Shown piece by piece: positions 40,955 through 53,300 of a stretch of 64,000 nt of DNA. The DNA comes from Owenia fusiformis (taxonomy: Eukaryota > Annelida > Polychaeta > Sabellida > Oweniidae), in the NCBI GenBank assembly GCA_903813345.2, contig CAIIXF020000002.1, positions 11,058,150-11,122,149 on the forward strand, read 5' to 3'. A program made the translations under genes and the position numbers. Every line of letters begins with the position of its first letter. Within the stretch, counting starts at the first letter, position 1. The notes under the pieces were generated by a model that was given only the letters and a program-made list of their open reading frames with translations, did no database searches and was not told the DNA's origin.

Positions 40955-42169
40955 AGATCTAATAGCAAAGGTTTTGCAAAAATGAATCAATGTAGTATAA
41001 AACAACAAGCAAAACCTCGTCTTGCGAGGCCATTTTGATTTGAAACATCTTGAATTTGGTGTCAAAATTAAGCTGGTCACGCCCACTTTCAGAGTTATCA
41101 ATGAATCATTTACTACGACTACTATATTCATTTAGGAGGCGTGTAAAGTTAACCAATCAGAAAGACAATTGTTCCATATATGGCAGTTCATTAACATATT
41201 CAGTGTTTACTACTGCTTTTCGCGTCATGACAACACGAGTAGTAACCAATCAAGATGCCGTATTTTATCACGCCAGTTCAGAGTGACATGCACACGGCAT
41301 GTAGTCTGAGCTGATCGCGATGTTGAACTAATTTCTTCTCAGAATTTGTCCAGAGAAATCAGCGATTCTAAATTAAGGTAGGACCTGCCATTTATTCCTG
41401 TACGAGTTATAACTTATCTCTATCGAATCCTAAAGTTTTGGCTGCAGATATGAAGCATACGTTTTAAAACGAAGCGATTAATTTGACGATCTGATTTTGC
41501 AATTTGCAATGGCCAAATTACTGCAAGTCTGCGTGCATTTGACAAGAGATAGCGCCAAGTCTTGTATCTAAATGCTTGTTAAGCCACTATAAAACAAGAT
41601 CCATATTTTCTAAATTTGATAACTTTGCAGAAAACCTGTTTTCATAACCTGTTTTCCGCGTCTAAATTCAAACTGAGTAGGATAATAGGATCACTGGGAT
41701 CCTCAGTCAACAACGTATCTTCATTCCAGAACTCACATTTTTAGTTGATTCCCCGTCATAGTACTTGTCTAAAGTCCCCATATCTGCTCTCTTACTGGCA
41801 TACTTGGACACATTTCCCCTCCTTAAATATTGTCCTCAGTCAAATTACACCCTCTCTCCGATTTATATAGCCATTTCCCAGAACGGCCGGGAATCAGAAT
41901 CGCTGATGTTTGCCATATTGAACATGTTGAAATATGTACTGTAATATCTGTAATACTGGACATTGCCTGCTACGTGTAATGGTCACGTGACTAGCGCGAT
42001 ACAGGAGAAATGGGGAATTTCAAAACAACAATTTTTGGGTACTTTTATTGCAAATTTCAGGTATTTATAAGTGTTTGTGGTATAAAATATAATCCACAGA
42101 CATAAATGAACATCCAAACTACATATTTTATTAAGTTTTGGAGCCTTTTTTGCTCTTAAATTAACATCT
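40955..42169. mobile_element. TTAA-flanked element, copy B (uninterrupted)
   Basis: 1215 bp between TTAA sites (40951-40954, 42170-42173), with short inverted ends. It is a close relative of copy A at 11892-15263 and serves as the empty-site reference for the insertion there. Non-coding. Confidence 0.7.
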
Positions 42170-42557
42170 TTAATAGCAAGTGGACGGTTGGTACAACGCG
42201 AACTTACAGTTGGTATTGCTTAGGTGGAGAACCTATTTGAACATCTGATGGGCAAGTTAAATGCTTTTTTTACATCGCAGTCTAGTCTGGTTGCATTGTT
42301 TCTATTGTCAACAAGTAAATGTATTCTATGACCAAAAAAACGCAAGAAATGGGAGAGGAGACGCCCATAGGAATAAAGACCTCCACCAATCATCAAGTCA
42401 AAGAAACAAAACCCGGGTAAACTGCATAAATCATTGGAAACTAAGCTATATCTCTAAATTTTTGGCTTAAAAACATGTAATTAAATTTAATTAAAACTGT
42501 AAATTGTAGTATCACGAAACCACGCGGTACTAACTTCGACCGTTAATTTGAATTTTT

Positions 42558-42806
42558 GAAAATCAAGGATTGTGAGTCTCATGTTGCACCGTTTTTCTTC
42601 AAACTTGTTCCATTCAAAGCATAACAAAAAATGCCTTTCTGTTGGTACATTATTCTGTTATACAGAGTCACTACTTTCTGCGGGTCCCCAGCTTCTCACA
42701 GCTAGGGACCAAAACGCTGCTAAAACGCACCGACAGAAAAGCAACTTTAAATGGAACAATTTTGAAGAAAAACGGTGCAGTATGAGACACGCTATCCTTG
42801 ATTTTC
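42558..42806. mobile_element. Foldback MITE
   Basis: The inverted arms of about 90 bp start GAAAATCAAGGAT and include 'tgcaccgtttttcttcaaa' on the left, mirrored on the right. The centre is about 70 bp. No duplication is clear. Confidence 0.65.
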
Positions 42807-43389
42807 TAACATGACACTTTAAAAAGACTGGTGAATGTGATTTCATTTTTTAAGTGAATAAATATTGGTTGGTTTATTTCATCAGTAAGGAATACAATTG
42901 ATTTTGATTACGACAGTATTGAAAACTGATCAGTAAATCAAAAGGGCATCAAATCACGAATAGTACAACTTTTCCTGCGTACAAAGGCAGTGAACAAAAT
43001 GACATGTTTAATTGTTCGTTTTGCTGTATCGGTAATGATTTAACCGTTTAATTTGCATGGCGAAACATTTGAAATGCAGCTTCAACTTACTTTAGCTGAA
43101 ATCTGAGGTTTATCAAAAAGGAAAGATTTTCGGCAACCATGTTGAATGAAGCGAACTGCAGTTAGAGTCAGCCAGCTGTGGAACAGTGATATTAGGGAGG
43201 ACTTGTGCCATTTACAATTCTGAACAGTAGTTGTATGATTCGAGAATGACCAATTAAGATTTAAAACCTTATTTGAAATGTACCTTCTTGTACATTGATC
43301 TACTCGTAACATTATATTCCTAAAGTAAATATATAATATATAGAACACAATTCATGCGATAAAAGGTATGGTCAAGGTTTACTCACTTC

Positions 43390-43424
43390 GAGAGCCATGT
43401 TAGATTTTGAAACTTATGGCTCTC
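43390..43424. repeat. Short perfect hairpin
   Basis: GAGAGCCAT and ATGGCTCTC form a 9-bp stem with a 17-base loop just left of a foldback element. No function is implied. Confidence 0.5.
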
Positions 43425-43439
43425 AAACGGGGAAGTGAA

Positions 43440-44384
43440 CAGCTGATCAATAGTGACCTTTGAAATCGAATTAAGTCGATCCGCGGCTTACTTTTGGTCT
43501 CTAACTGTGTCTTACATCAGTATCATCAATCGCGCGCCGTGTAAGTATTGGAGCGCTGAAGTACTTCCTTTTCGATCAAGACTTGTGATTGTTAGTCGAG
43601 CGAATCTTTTTACTACCAAATTCCAATATGGCGTTTTCTGCTCGGACATTTTCGTAAATCTCCGGAGGTTGTCCGAACCTAACTAATTCTCAAAATTCAT
43701 TTCGTTCGGCCCAAATGCCCTAATACGTCACGAAAAAAGTAGTTTTCAAAAGTGAATGTAGTCCCAACACAATTGTGATCATGACGAGTCAGTAAGCTAG
43801 TATGTAGGCACAGTTGTCATCTTTTTGCAATGACAACATGCCATTTCTTCTGAAAATGCGTTTATTCGGGTTATCTGAAGGAAAATTTCGAATCAAGTGG
43901 CGTATTAATTTTGCCTTCATTTTTATGAATTTCAATTACTGTCGGCAGAGAGAGGGGGTAGTGTCACAATTGACCAATTATTTCAAAAAGTAGATGATTG
44001 GCCCCTATTGAGTTTAGTGTCAAAATGTAGCTTAGACATAGGTTTAGAACCTCAGATAGGCCAGTGAGGCCACGTAAATCCATAACTCGAGATAAAAAGT
44101 CAGGCGTTTGCCCTTTTGCCCATTGACTAGTATGGTGACATGAATTAGGGCAGTTTGGCCTATTATCGTTGCGTATCTCGCTCCTAGCAAACCGCCATAT
44201 TGGAAATTAATAGGTCTAAAGACATTCACTCGATGAACAATTTACAAGTCTTGATCGAAAAAGAAGTATTTCAGCACTCTAATACTTACACGGATTGATG
44301 ATTCTGATGTAAGACACAGTTAGAGACCAAAAGTAAGCCGCGGATCGACTTAATTCGATTTCAAAGGTCACAATCATTCAGCTG
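43440..44384. mobile_element. Foldback element with about 300-bp arms
   Basis: Inverted arms start at CAGCTGA. The first 170 bp ('tttgaaatcgaattaagtcg', 'ggtctctaactgtgtctta') match closely, and similarity continues inward ('ttccaatatggcg'). The 43453-43686 open frame is one arm of this element and not a gene. Confidence 0.7.
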
Positions 44385-45204
44385 TCCAAATGCTCCGTGG
44401 GAAAGATATTATATCAAAATCCAAATAGCTTTCGCAGGAAGTAAGTGAAGGTTATATTTCAATCACGTTGATATTCGGACTGTATTACATGTACATTTGA
44501 AGCGTTGTCTCGTAGCAACCCAGTATATGTTTTGAAACATAAAATACATACCGGTATTTGTTTGATTTTGTCATATCTCAACTTGCCAACACGATTTTCA
44601 GATTTTAAGCATGCAAAGTTACATGGTAAAGAATTTTCAAAAGCCTTTCAAAAAAGTTTATTTATATGTACTCTTCTGAGGATCACAATTTGACTGTTTA
44701 ATCACAATACACACGTGGATGAGATCAGATCGTGTAGTTACATTTCAATCGTGTTTACAGCATCCTTACTCTGTGGAGTCGCCCCAATCTGAATAGGATA
44801 GTTTCTAAATAGCAGAAAAATCAATGAAATCCAGTGCTGCCATCTTTTATTCAGCTTTTAATTATGGCTTGAGTTCCATTCACTTACATGCTAAAATCTT
44901 GGAAAAGTGGCTTAATTTCATGATTTATCAAAGTGTGTTAGTTGAATCTGTATAAAACTTGAAATCTGATATACCTCATGATGACCCTGTTTATGTACAT
45001 GTTGTGATTAAACATACAAATGTTGATTGACAAACAAATACTCCACGGTTTTTAAGAATTTTAGCATTGCATCTATGGATATATGGCCCAAGTTTTTTTT
45101 AAATTGTCATAGGAAATTATTCAAATTACATAACTGTGTAAATTAAAGCTATTATAGGAGAAAACATTTCACTGAATTCAAATATGCCATTTAAAAGAAG
45201 GTGT
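44385..45204. other. Intergenic, no supported feature
   Basis: I see no coding frame, repeat pair or element boundary that I can support. Confidence 0.4.
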
Positions 45205-45695
45205 TGTAAGTCATAGAGGTCTAATATGCAAGTCTCTTAGAATCCCACGAAAAACGAGATTTAGCGAGATTTCAAAAGCTATATGGAAACTATACTATTG
45301 AAACTGGCAGATATGAACGCCTGGCTATCCAAGATAGACTTTGTGTGATTTGCAATGAAGAGGACGCACTTGTGGAGGATGAAAAGCATGTTATAATGGT
45401 AGTGAATATGATGTGTTAAGTGAATGTGATATGTTGCATAAAGTGTCAACTAAATTAACATTTTTTAAGAAAATCACGAAGAACGATTCAAAATACTTAT
45501 GAGTGATCATGGAATTTACCTATACGTTGCCAGGGCCTGAGGCCAAATCCTCAGGACCAGAGAGCGGGTTCTATATAAATAAGACGGGTGTCTTATAGGC
45601 CGATGTCAGCCCGGGGTTCGTGTTTATTTGATATTTTATGTTAAGTTGTACCCAAGACACTATAAAAAAATTTACAATACAATACAAAATACCTT
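45205..45695 (+). mobile_element. LINE 3' end fragment
   Basis: The frame at about 45259-45402 reads RFQKLYGNYTIETGRYERLA and DRLCVICNEEDALVEDEKHV. The Cys-x2-Cys and VEDEKH motif typically follows the reverse transcriptase of CR1/Jockey-like LINEs. It breaks off soon after and is followed by a 3' UTR ending in repeated ACAATA (about 45677-45690). Heavily truncated. Confidence 0.7.
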
Positions 45696-45816
45696 AATAC
45701 AAATTAAAAATACTTGGATGACTAAAAATTAGGCGACTCTTGCAACATGTCTCCCATGTATTTTTGCCGAACCACTCTCCACAAACACACATGCTCCAAT
45801 CTAGGTTTATATCTAT

Positions 45817-45962
45817 AATGCCTGGGTCACATTTGCTCCGATCCATCGGCCGGCGCCCGGCCGATTGAGTGTTTTGTTCAATATTGTTTTCAATTTTGAA
45901 CAAAATACTCAATCGCCCGGGCGCCGTAGTGAAAATTTGAGCCTATGTGACCAAGGCATAAG
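45817..45962. mobile_element. Foldback MITE with GC-rich arms
   Basis: Arms of about 66 bp: TAATGCCTGGGTCACAT on the left and TTATGCCTTGGTCACAT in reverse on the right, with CGGCCGGCGCCCGGCCGAT inside. It is almost a complete palindrome in otherwise AT-rich DNA. Confidence 0.75.
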
Positions 45963-48212
45963 AGAACAGTGAATTGATACACTATTTTGTTTGGGTTACC
46001 TACTCCATATGATTCTCCCTTAAATACGTATACACAAACGAAATCCAAATCCAGTGAACTGTGAGTCGATGGCATGCAAGCGACTTATAAAAAGAAATCA
46101 GTGAACTGAAACTGTATGAAATGCAATTCGAGTAATCACACTGGACTAGACATAAAAACAACATTGAACTAAGTCTATTAGTCTAAAGAGCCCCTAAACC
46201 GTACATCGAGGAGTTAACATCAACTGCTTCGAGCAAATGTAAGTGAACATCAGTTTATTTTAGTTTGGAAATTTTTACTTTTGAATTTTAGTTTGGAAAA
46301 ACATAATTATGTAACATTTTGGCAAGGTAGCTGGGTACGCCCATGGTGTCTTTCAAACAATTTATTATGTGGTCATTTCAATATCAAGCGTTATAGTGGG
46401 GGGAATTTACCCCTATATTTGGCAGAATATTTCAGATGGTGATACAAGTATAAACTTTTGCTTTTCTACTACTTCAAACCTTTTTAAAAAAATCTGTCCC
46501 TGTGATCAATGGATTTTTTTACTTTTTCCCCCCAAAATCCAAGATGGCCGACACACTATAGCTCGGAAAATATATATAGCTCTGATTTGGCAAATACAGC
46601 TGTAATATAAAGTTTAAATTGTGTTTTCAGGACTAAATGCACTAATAGGGACACCACATAATGAATGCCATGAGCTTAAGTCAAAATAGATAATTATATG
46701 GGAGTTAAGCAAGGTTCATTTCTGGCCCCCCTCTTATTTTGTTCATTTTTAAGTTTGTATAACCCTACTCCTATGAATTAAACATAATTAGTAAGACTGT
46801 TCTTAAATTTTAGATTTTTATGCTCTGCTACATATCAAATTAGTTTGTATAAATGACCGTAGCCTAAAGAATTGAAGGATTTTCACAAATAAATGGTTTA
46901 TTGAGTACAGACATTTACCATGCACTTACAATTACAGACTATTACAGCGACATCAGGACCACTAAAAGCAAATTCAATTATTCATTAAATTTTGGTTGAG
47001 ATTAAAAACATTAATATAGTCCACCAATGTATTCTATGCATTATTGAGTATGAATATGAAATATGTGGTTTTCCATGACTCTTCAATAAGGAGGAATGAA
47101 ATACCAAGCAGGAAGGTGATGTGAAATTTGAGTAAGAATTTGCAAAATTTAATCTAACAAAAATCTACCATTATTTGTAGAATTTTGATTAAATGTAAAA
47201 TATTAATTCATCCCATAAATACATCTTATGCATTCTTTCACGGTGTTCAACCCAAACGCTCTTACATGCACAATGGAATGTTTCATCCACGCGGAAACGG
47301 GGCTAATGAAGATCCCACTATGACTGTAAGTATTGTTTCACTAGTTTCTCTTACATATCACGCGCGCGTTATGGTGACATATTATGTACCATTCGATGAA
47401 CAATACCCTGAACAAAGATCTTATTTATTCAACTTCTGGTGGTAAACTGTTATTTGCTTGATCAAACTCCGTAGTGTAGATCAAACAAATCTGAAGTTGA
47501 CGAATTGACCACAAATTACGAATTAAATTAGTATTTATATGAAATTTGCTCTAAAACATAAAACTATTGACAAATAAACAAAAAGTTTATATGTGAATTA
47601 ATCGTTCTTCTTTTGATGCCAAAGGATACAATAGATCTTTTCTTTCTCTTCTTGAAAAGGAAAGTTGAGCTTAGTACCGCAGTGTTTCCAGTTCACTGTG
47701 TTAACCAGATCGCAGCATTTCTTGAATATGAGAATGTCATCATTTTTAAGACTTGATTTTTGTTATCAAATCACGATTACGATAATGTATGGTGTGATCA
47801 AGGTTTGGAATTTGACCAAAATATACTCTGATGCTCAGGGAAGGTTTTTGACCGGAAGAATGACAAATACGTTTATGAATTTTGATAACTATACTGCTTA
47901 AGACAGCTCTTCCTAATTGCTTCAAACGTCAACAGTCATCCAAGTACAATATATCACACCCATCAAATGGTATACTTGAAATAAGTAACACATACTTCTT
48001 ATTCCCATCATTGTGGAAATTGTCAGATGACTCATCATTTCCGCTCGCATACTCCAGATTGTTCTTTGCTAAGTTTCAGTAATGAAACGCTCAATCTTGC
48101 ATGTAAGAGCGTTTGGGTTGGACACCGTGTCCTTTAATTGTGAAAATCAAATCAAATTATTTTGCAAAAAAAGGAAGACCAATCAAGAGAATTCAACCTA
48201 CTCACATGCCTT

Positions 48213-48486
48213 GGAATAGCACATTAAAGGAACAGCTTACCAGACTGGTGTAGTTTGGGGACAAATGCTAAATTCTTCACCACCTGGCCTTTACGACTAC
48301 ATCAACTGGGGATGGGACAATAATGAAACTGTTACCCCACTGTGGACAACCCAGACACAGTCCTCCAAAGCCTGCCAAGCTCTTGTACAATGTTCATATA
48401 AAAAGCTATGTTCTGTATGCACTTGTAAAAAGCCAGGACTTACATTTTGTGACAGTATTTATGAGATTGAAATTATAACAGAGTAA
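48213..48486 (+). pseudogene. Cys-rich (CXC-like) protein C-terminal remnant
   Basis: The frame ending at 48486 reads AYQTGVVWGQMLNSSPPGL, INWGWDNNETVTPLWTT, SKACQALVQCSYKKLCSV and CTCKKPGLTF. The pattern GHVWGQ / DWGW / PLWTTL / SKACxELxxCxCKKxC is one I recall from repeated, uncharacterised Cys-rich proteins in invertebrate genomes. A frameshift lies near 48228 (TLKE to AYQT), and expected Cys residues are replaced (CSYKK). It is a dead copy carried in the surrounding element. Confidence 0.5.
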
Positions 48487-48599
48487 AAAAAGATCCATGT
48501 GTAACTCCTTCAAAGGCTATTTTGTATTTGGAAGAGAATAATTTAATTTGAACCTGAAATATAAGATTGAATGATGTTTGAAATATTATCTTTATTCAA

Positions 48600-49640
48600 G
48601 AAAACAGGTTCATTCACTTAAGTTGTTGCAAAATAAGAGCCCTCCCAAAATACTAGATGTAAACAACATGCTTTACTACTGAAACAGTATTATTTTTAAA
48701 CCACATTTATCGCTATATATCAATCTACAGTGTTATTTGTACCAAATTATGCGTATATGGCGGCCATTTTGATTTTTTCTTGAAATACTGTTTCAATAAC
48801 AGATGTAAAAAATCAGGACTTACATGTACAGACTTGTGCAATTGCACATGCAATTCTGTATAAGTCATTAACATTTTATGACAGTATATATGGGATTGTG
48901 ATTATAACAGAGTAAAAAGGAACCATGTGGAACTCCTTTAAAGGCTATTTTATACTTGTAAGACAATAATTTAACTTGAACTTGAAATATTAGATTGAAA
49001 AGATGTGTGAAATATTATCTTATTCAAGAAAACAGGTTCATTCACTTCAATTGTTGCAAAATAAGAGCCCTCCCAAAATAGAACCTTGAAGAATCCCTAT
49101 ATAAAGTCATTTTGTCCAAATTCAAATCATTAATGAATGTGACTGTATTTCTAGATGTAAACAACATACCTTACTACTGAAACGGTATTATTTTTAAACC
49201 ACTACTCTATATATGAATCTATAGTGTTATTTGTACCAAACTATGCATATATGGCGGCCATTTTGGATTTTTTCTTAAAATAGAGTTCGCTTTAATCGAT
49301 CACAGGGATGGAATTTTTCCTAATAGCATAATAAGAGATGTAAAAAGTCAGGACTTACAAATACAGACTTCAGTTGTTGCAAAATAAGAGCCCTCCCAAA
49401 ATAGAACCTTGTAGAATCCTTATATAAAGTCATTTTGTCCAAATTCAAATCATTAATGAATGTGACTGTATTTCTTGATGTAAACAACATGCTTTACTTC
49501 TGTTCCAATATTATTTTTAAACCATATTTATCTCTATATATGAATCTAGAGTGTTATTTGTACCAAATTATGCCTATATGGCGGCCATCTTGAATTTTTC
49601 TTGAAATAGTGTTCGGTTTTATTGATCACAGGGATGGTAT
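48600..49640. repeat. Three direct repeats of 330-490 bp
   Basis: Blocks containing 'gatgtaaacaacatgctttact', 'gtgttatttgtaccaaa' (about 48731, 49224, 49550) and 'atatggcggccat' recur in the same order. Non-coding, inside the element at 46394-49726. Confidence 0.75.
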
Positions 49641-50120
49641 TTTCCTAATAACATAAATAACAGATTAAGCCATTAAATTTGCTTGTATCACCAATTGAAA
49701 TATTTTCCAGCAAATTCCCCCCACTATTAGTTTAACGAGAGAAAACTTAATGGAGTAGAAGTCACACATTTCATTCTATCATGACATCCACCTCATGAGA
49801 TCATATATGGCCTTATCGTAATGTATAATCCCCATGTACTTACGAAACCGTAATTCATTCAATTTTTATTGTAAAGACGCATATTTTCTCTTTTTTGGTT
49901 TTCTGACGCTTTTATTTTTACATTCTTTTCTTTTAGATATGTTATTTGTTAAAACTATGTTATTAAGTTCAAGTTTAATAATCCATCTACATTTTTTATC
50001 ATGTTAGTAATATTGTTTGTCAACATTTCTATCTGTGTTACATTTCACCTTTGTATAACCAGCTGAATATATATTTTAGATTTCTTAACCCGAGTTGCCC
50101 TGCATGTGCCATTGACCAAG

Positions 50121-50303
50121 ATGGCGAAAACGAGCTTGTTGTTAGTGACGTGTACGACAGTGCTGATCAGCCATGTCTTGAGCCTACCTCTAAATGTTAA
50201 CAATGTAGATAACAGATTTGAAGTACTGGAACGTATGTTGGAAAATTCCGGACTAACCAAGGAACAGAGATTAGGAATATTGCAGGTGCTATATGATTTG
50301 AAG
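50121..50303 (+). CDS. Gene 2 exon 1: signal peptide
   Basis: 61 codons, donor TTGAAG|GTAAGT, phase 0. After the signal peptide it encodes VDNRFEVLERMLENSG and LTKEQRLGILQVLYDLK, two short amphipathic helices. The frame reads 15 nt further upstream from a GTG, but the ATG at 50121 is the first in good context. Confidence 0.75.
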
Positions 50304-53300
50304 GTAAGTAAGCTAATAAGGGATGTAGACTTGTTTCTTATGAAGGAGGCTTAGTCGGCTACCGGGTTAACCTACTATTTCATGATCAACTCGTTTAAAT
50401 ATGAGCGGATTAGTGGCAGGTACTATTCATATTTAAATGAGTTGTCCATAAAAAAGCAAGTAAACCCGGTAGCCGACATGCGTTAGTTGTATTCGCGAAT
50501 ACATGCTTATACTTGAAGACTTTTTCTTGTAATATACAAACTTTTTACTTTGCAAATAAGAAGTCTTCCACATGATTTGAAATTAAGCACATACCAAAAT
50601 CAATGCCATATCTCTTTTTCACAAATATATTGTATCGCACATTCACAATGACCTGTTCACGAATTTTTTTTTTCAAAATAGACACAACGGCATGGAAATA
50701 TCAAAAATAAAGTTCACGTCATGGCTTTCCACCAGTCTCAGTAAGATATGTGGCAGCACTTGAATACTACTCTACTTAAGCGTGCTCTAAGTCAACTTAC
50801 TCTAGTCAACATACTCAATTACAATTAGAAATCAATTAATGGTGTCTATTAAGCCGTTTTTTAAAAAAAGTATTTATTATATGATATTGAAATGTAGTTT
50901 TTAAACTTGTGACACAAAAATAAAATATTTAAAACTAAATTAATAGAAATGTTATTATTTGAAGGAGGGACCTTCCCCGGACCTTGTAAAACTCATTAAA
51001 GAAAACAATCTTGAAGAATTGCTTGGTGACACTGATGGTGAAAGTGAGACAGGCAGCAAAGAAGATTTAAGCGATATAGATGACGTCGTGTCTGATGGAG
51101 AAGTTCCTGATAAGGCTATAGCCAATGATAAAGCAAATCAAGCTAAAACAATAAATGATGACGACCGTTCCGATAGCGCCCCAGAGGAAGATTTAAACCA
51201 AGAATTTTATGAGGCAATAGCTAGTGATGTCATCAATCAAGTTCAGGAAAGCATCATTGGACAAGCTTCTAACCAAAATACCGTCGTTCAGAAAGAGACA
51301 AATATAGAAATCGACGAAGACAAAATGGATGTAGATAACCCATCCATTCTGCAGTCTCTGGAACACATCGCTGGTATAAATAAGATCTAGAATGAATCCA
51401 TGCAAAGTTTATGTAATGTTTCTTTTATAATCAAGAGGTATTTAATTAATATCTTATCACACAGAGAACAAAATATGATTAACAATAATAGAATATGTTT
51501 AATATATTTCGTGTCCAAAAAATGAGACACATTTTGACAAGTATTTTCTCGGCAACTGATAAACCAAATTCATTGAAAAATTCTAAGAGTGACCCTAGCA
51601 AGTTGGAAAAATAAAATAACGATCGGGTAATTATTCTTAGCCTTGCCCAAGTCGGTCTCTTTTACTATCTTGATTTCTATTATGACCGCCTTGTACCAAA
51701 GAGAAAGCCACGTGCTTTACCGACTCAATGTTTATGTCGGTAAAATTTGACCAATCAGCGACGGCCCTACAGCGTTAGCTCATTATTATGCAAGGTCAAA
51801 AACAAGTACACTTTTTACTTTTCGCCGGGACTTTTCACGAACAAACTTGCATGAATTCATCATGAAAATACAAATATTTTATCAGATAAATATCAATCAG
51901 AGTTTAGTGGATGCCGGAGCATCGATCGGTAACCGGAGGTGAGAAGATTTCAACAATAAACGTTAAAACGTAATCGCTGAATTCAAATGAACATGTAGGC
52001 TGAGATTCAATCACTGATCGACTACATGACCCGCTACATTGGACTCGGTCTTGCATTTTCATCGCGAAATCAGTTTTAAATCTATTGCATGATTTAATTT
52101 ATATATCTAATTTATATTAATGACTCTTACATTCCCTATGTACATTTAATTACATAATATATTGTAACTCTAAAGAAACGATCGATCAGATCATCGGCAT
52201 TGAATTTCAAATCGGGAAGATTGCTTTGCTTATGCAGGTCAACCTGATAACGTTTTTGATTGGTCAATCAGCCTGAAGTCACACGTCGTGTCCAGACTGT
52301 CCACGCGTATATCTGTTAATCCATAAGTTTTCGCGATACCCCTGATCACTGGGGATGAACTGGAAACGAGGGAGGTTTTGCCTCGTATCAAAATGGCGGC
52401 GCGTGAAAAAATTTCATTCGGTAAGATTTTTGTTTTTTACAATTTTCGTGCTTTTATCCTTCAAATTAAAACTTAATATTTGGCAAGTAAATAGTTCATA
52501 AGTTCCGGTTTTATAATATGATTACAAATTAGAAATCAATACTGGCATTGCTGAGATATTTACATATCAATTCTCTCACTTAGGAAACGAGGCATGTTTC
52601 TCAAGGAAACGAGGCAGCTATATAGCATTCTTAAGAATGAAACGAGGGAACCATATTTAATTAAAAATGTTTTGTTTTTATTACAGAACGGGGCCTACAA
52701 AAAGAAGCGTCCCTGTTCAAATGCTATTTCTGTAACACAGGAAACGACAACGTTGCTGATATTGTATTCCATATGAGGCAACAGCATGATGGCAATCTCT
52801 CTGTACGGAAACGAACGTAAGATGAGAAAAAAAAATTTGTATACACGTCTCATCATTTTTGCGTTGCCATTGAACGTGTAAGAACGCTTAAGAAGGAAGG
52901 GCATACTGTGATGATAAATTCTGATATGCAGTTGAGAATAAAGCTTGCTTTTATTCTACCTTGAAACATCATTTATTTTAATTCACGACAGCGACATCAT
53001 AATATTTATGCCATCGACCATTAACATTTTTCGTATGGCTAATAATCTAGAAAATTTATGAATATTTCATTTACAAATGCATTACCATTTCTAGCATTTA
53101 AGAAAATACAAGGCATTAACATATGACACGTGTTATAACTTAGTAATAACAAATAAGTCCATTTATCTGCTACCATGGTAACATATGTTCTAAGAAATAC
53201 TTGAAAGTCATAATAAGTTTATAATTGTTCACAGTAAAATATGATGTCAGTCTAAGCGGTACGCATTTGTTCAGTTTTTGAAAGTTGCTAAAATTGCTAA

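Larger units (their letters stand above)
46394..49726. mobile_element. 3.3-kb TIR element with TTA duplication (Harbinger-like?)
   Basis: TAGTGGGGGGAATTT at the left end and its reverse at 49712-49726, flanked by TTA (46391-46393, 49727-49729). More distant inverted similarity continues about 200 bp inward ('ggtgatacaag', 'tccctgtgatcaat'). A TWA duplication is typical of PIF/Harbinger. It holds a decayed Cys-rich coding fragment (48213-48486), three direct repeats (48600-49640) and an inner inverted pair (47232-47275 / 48085-48130). Confidence 0.55.

Noticed and set aside
43453-43686. 77-codon open frame
   Set aside because: It coincides with one arm of the foldback element at 43440-44384, and its mirror lies in the other arm.
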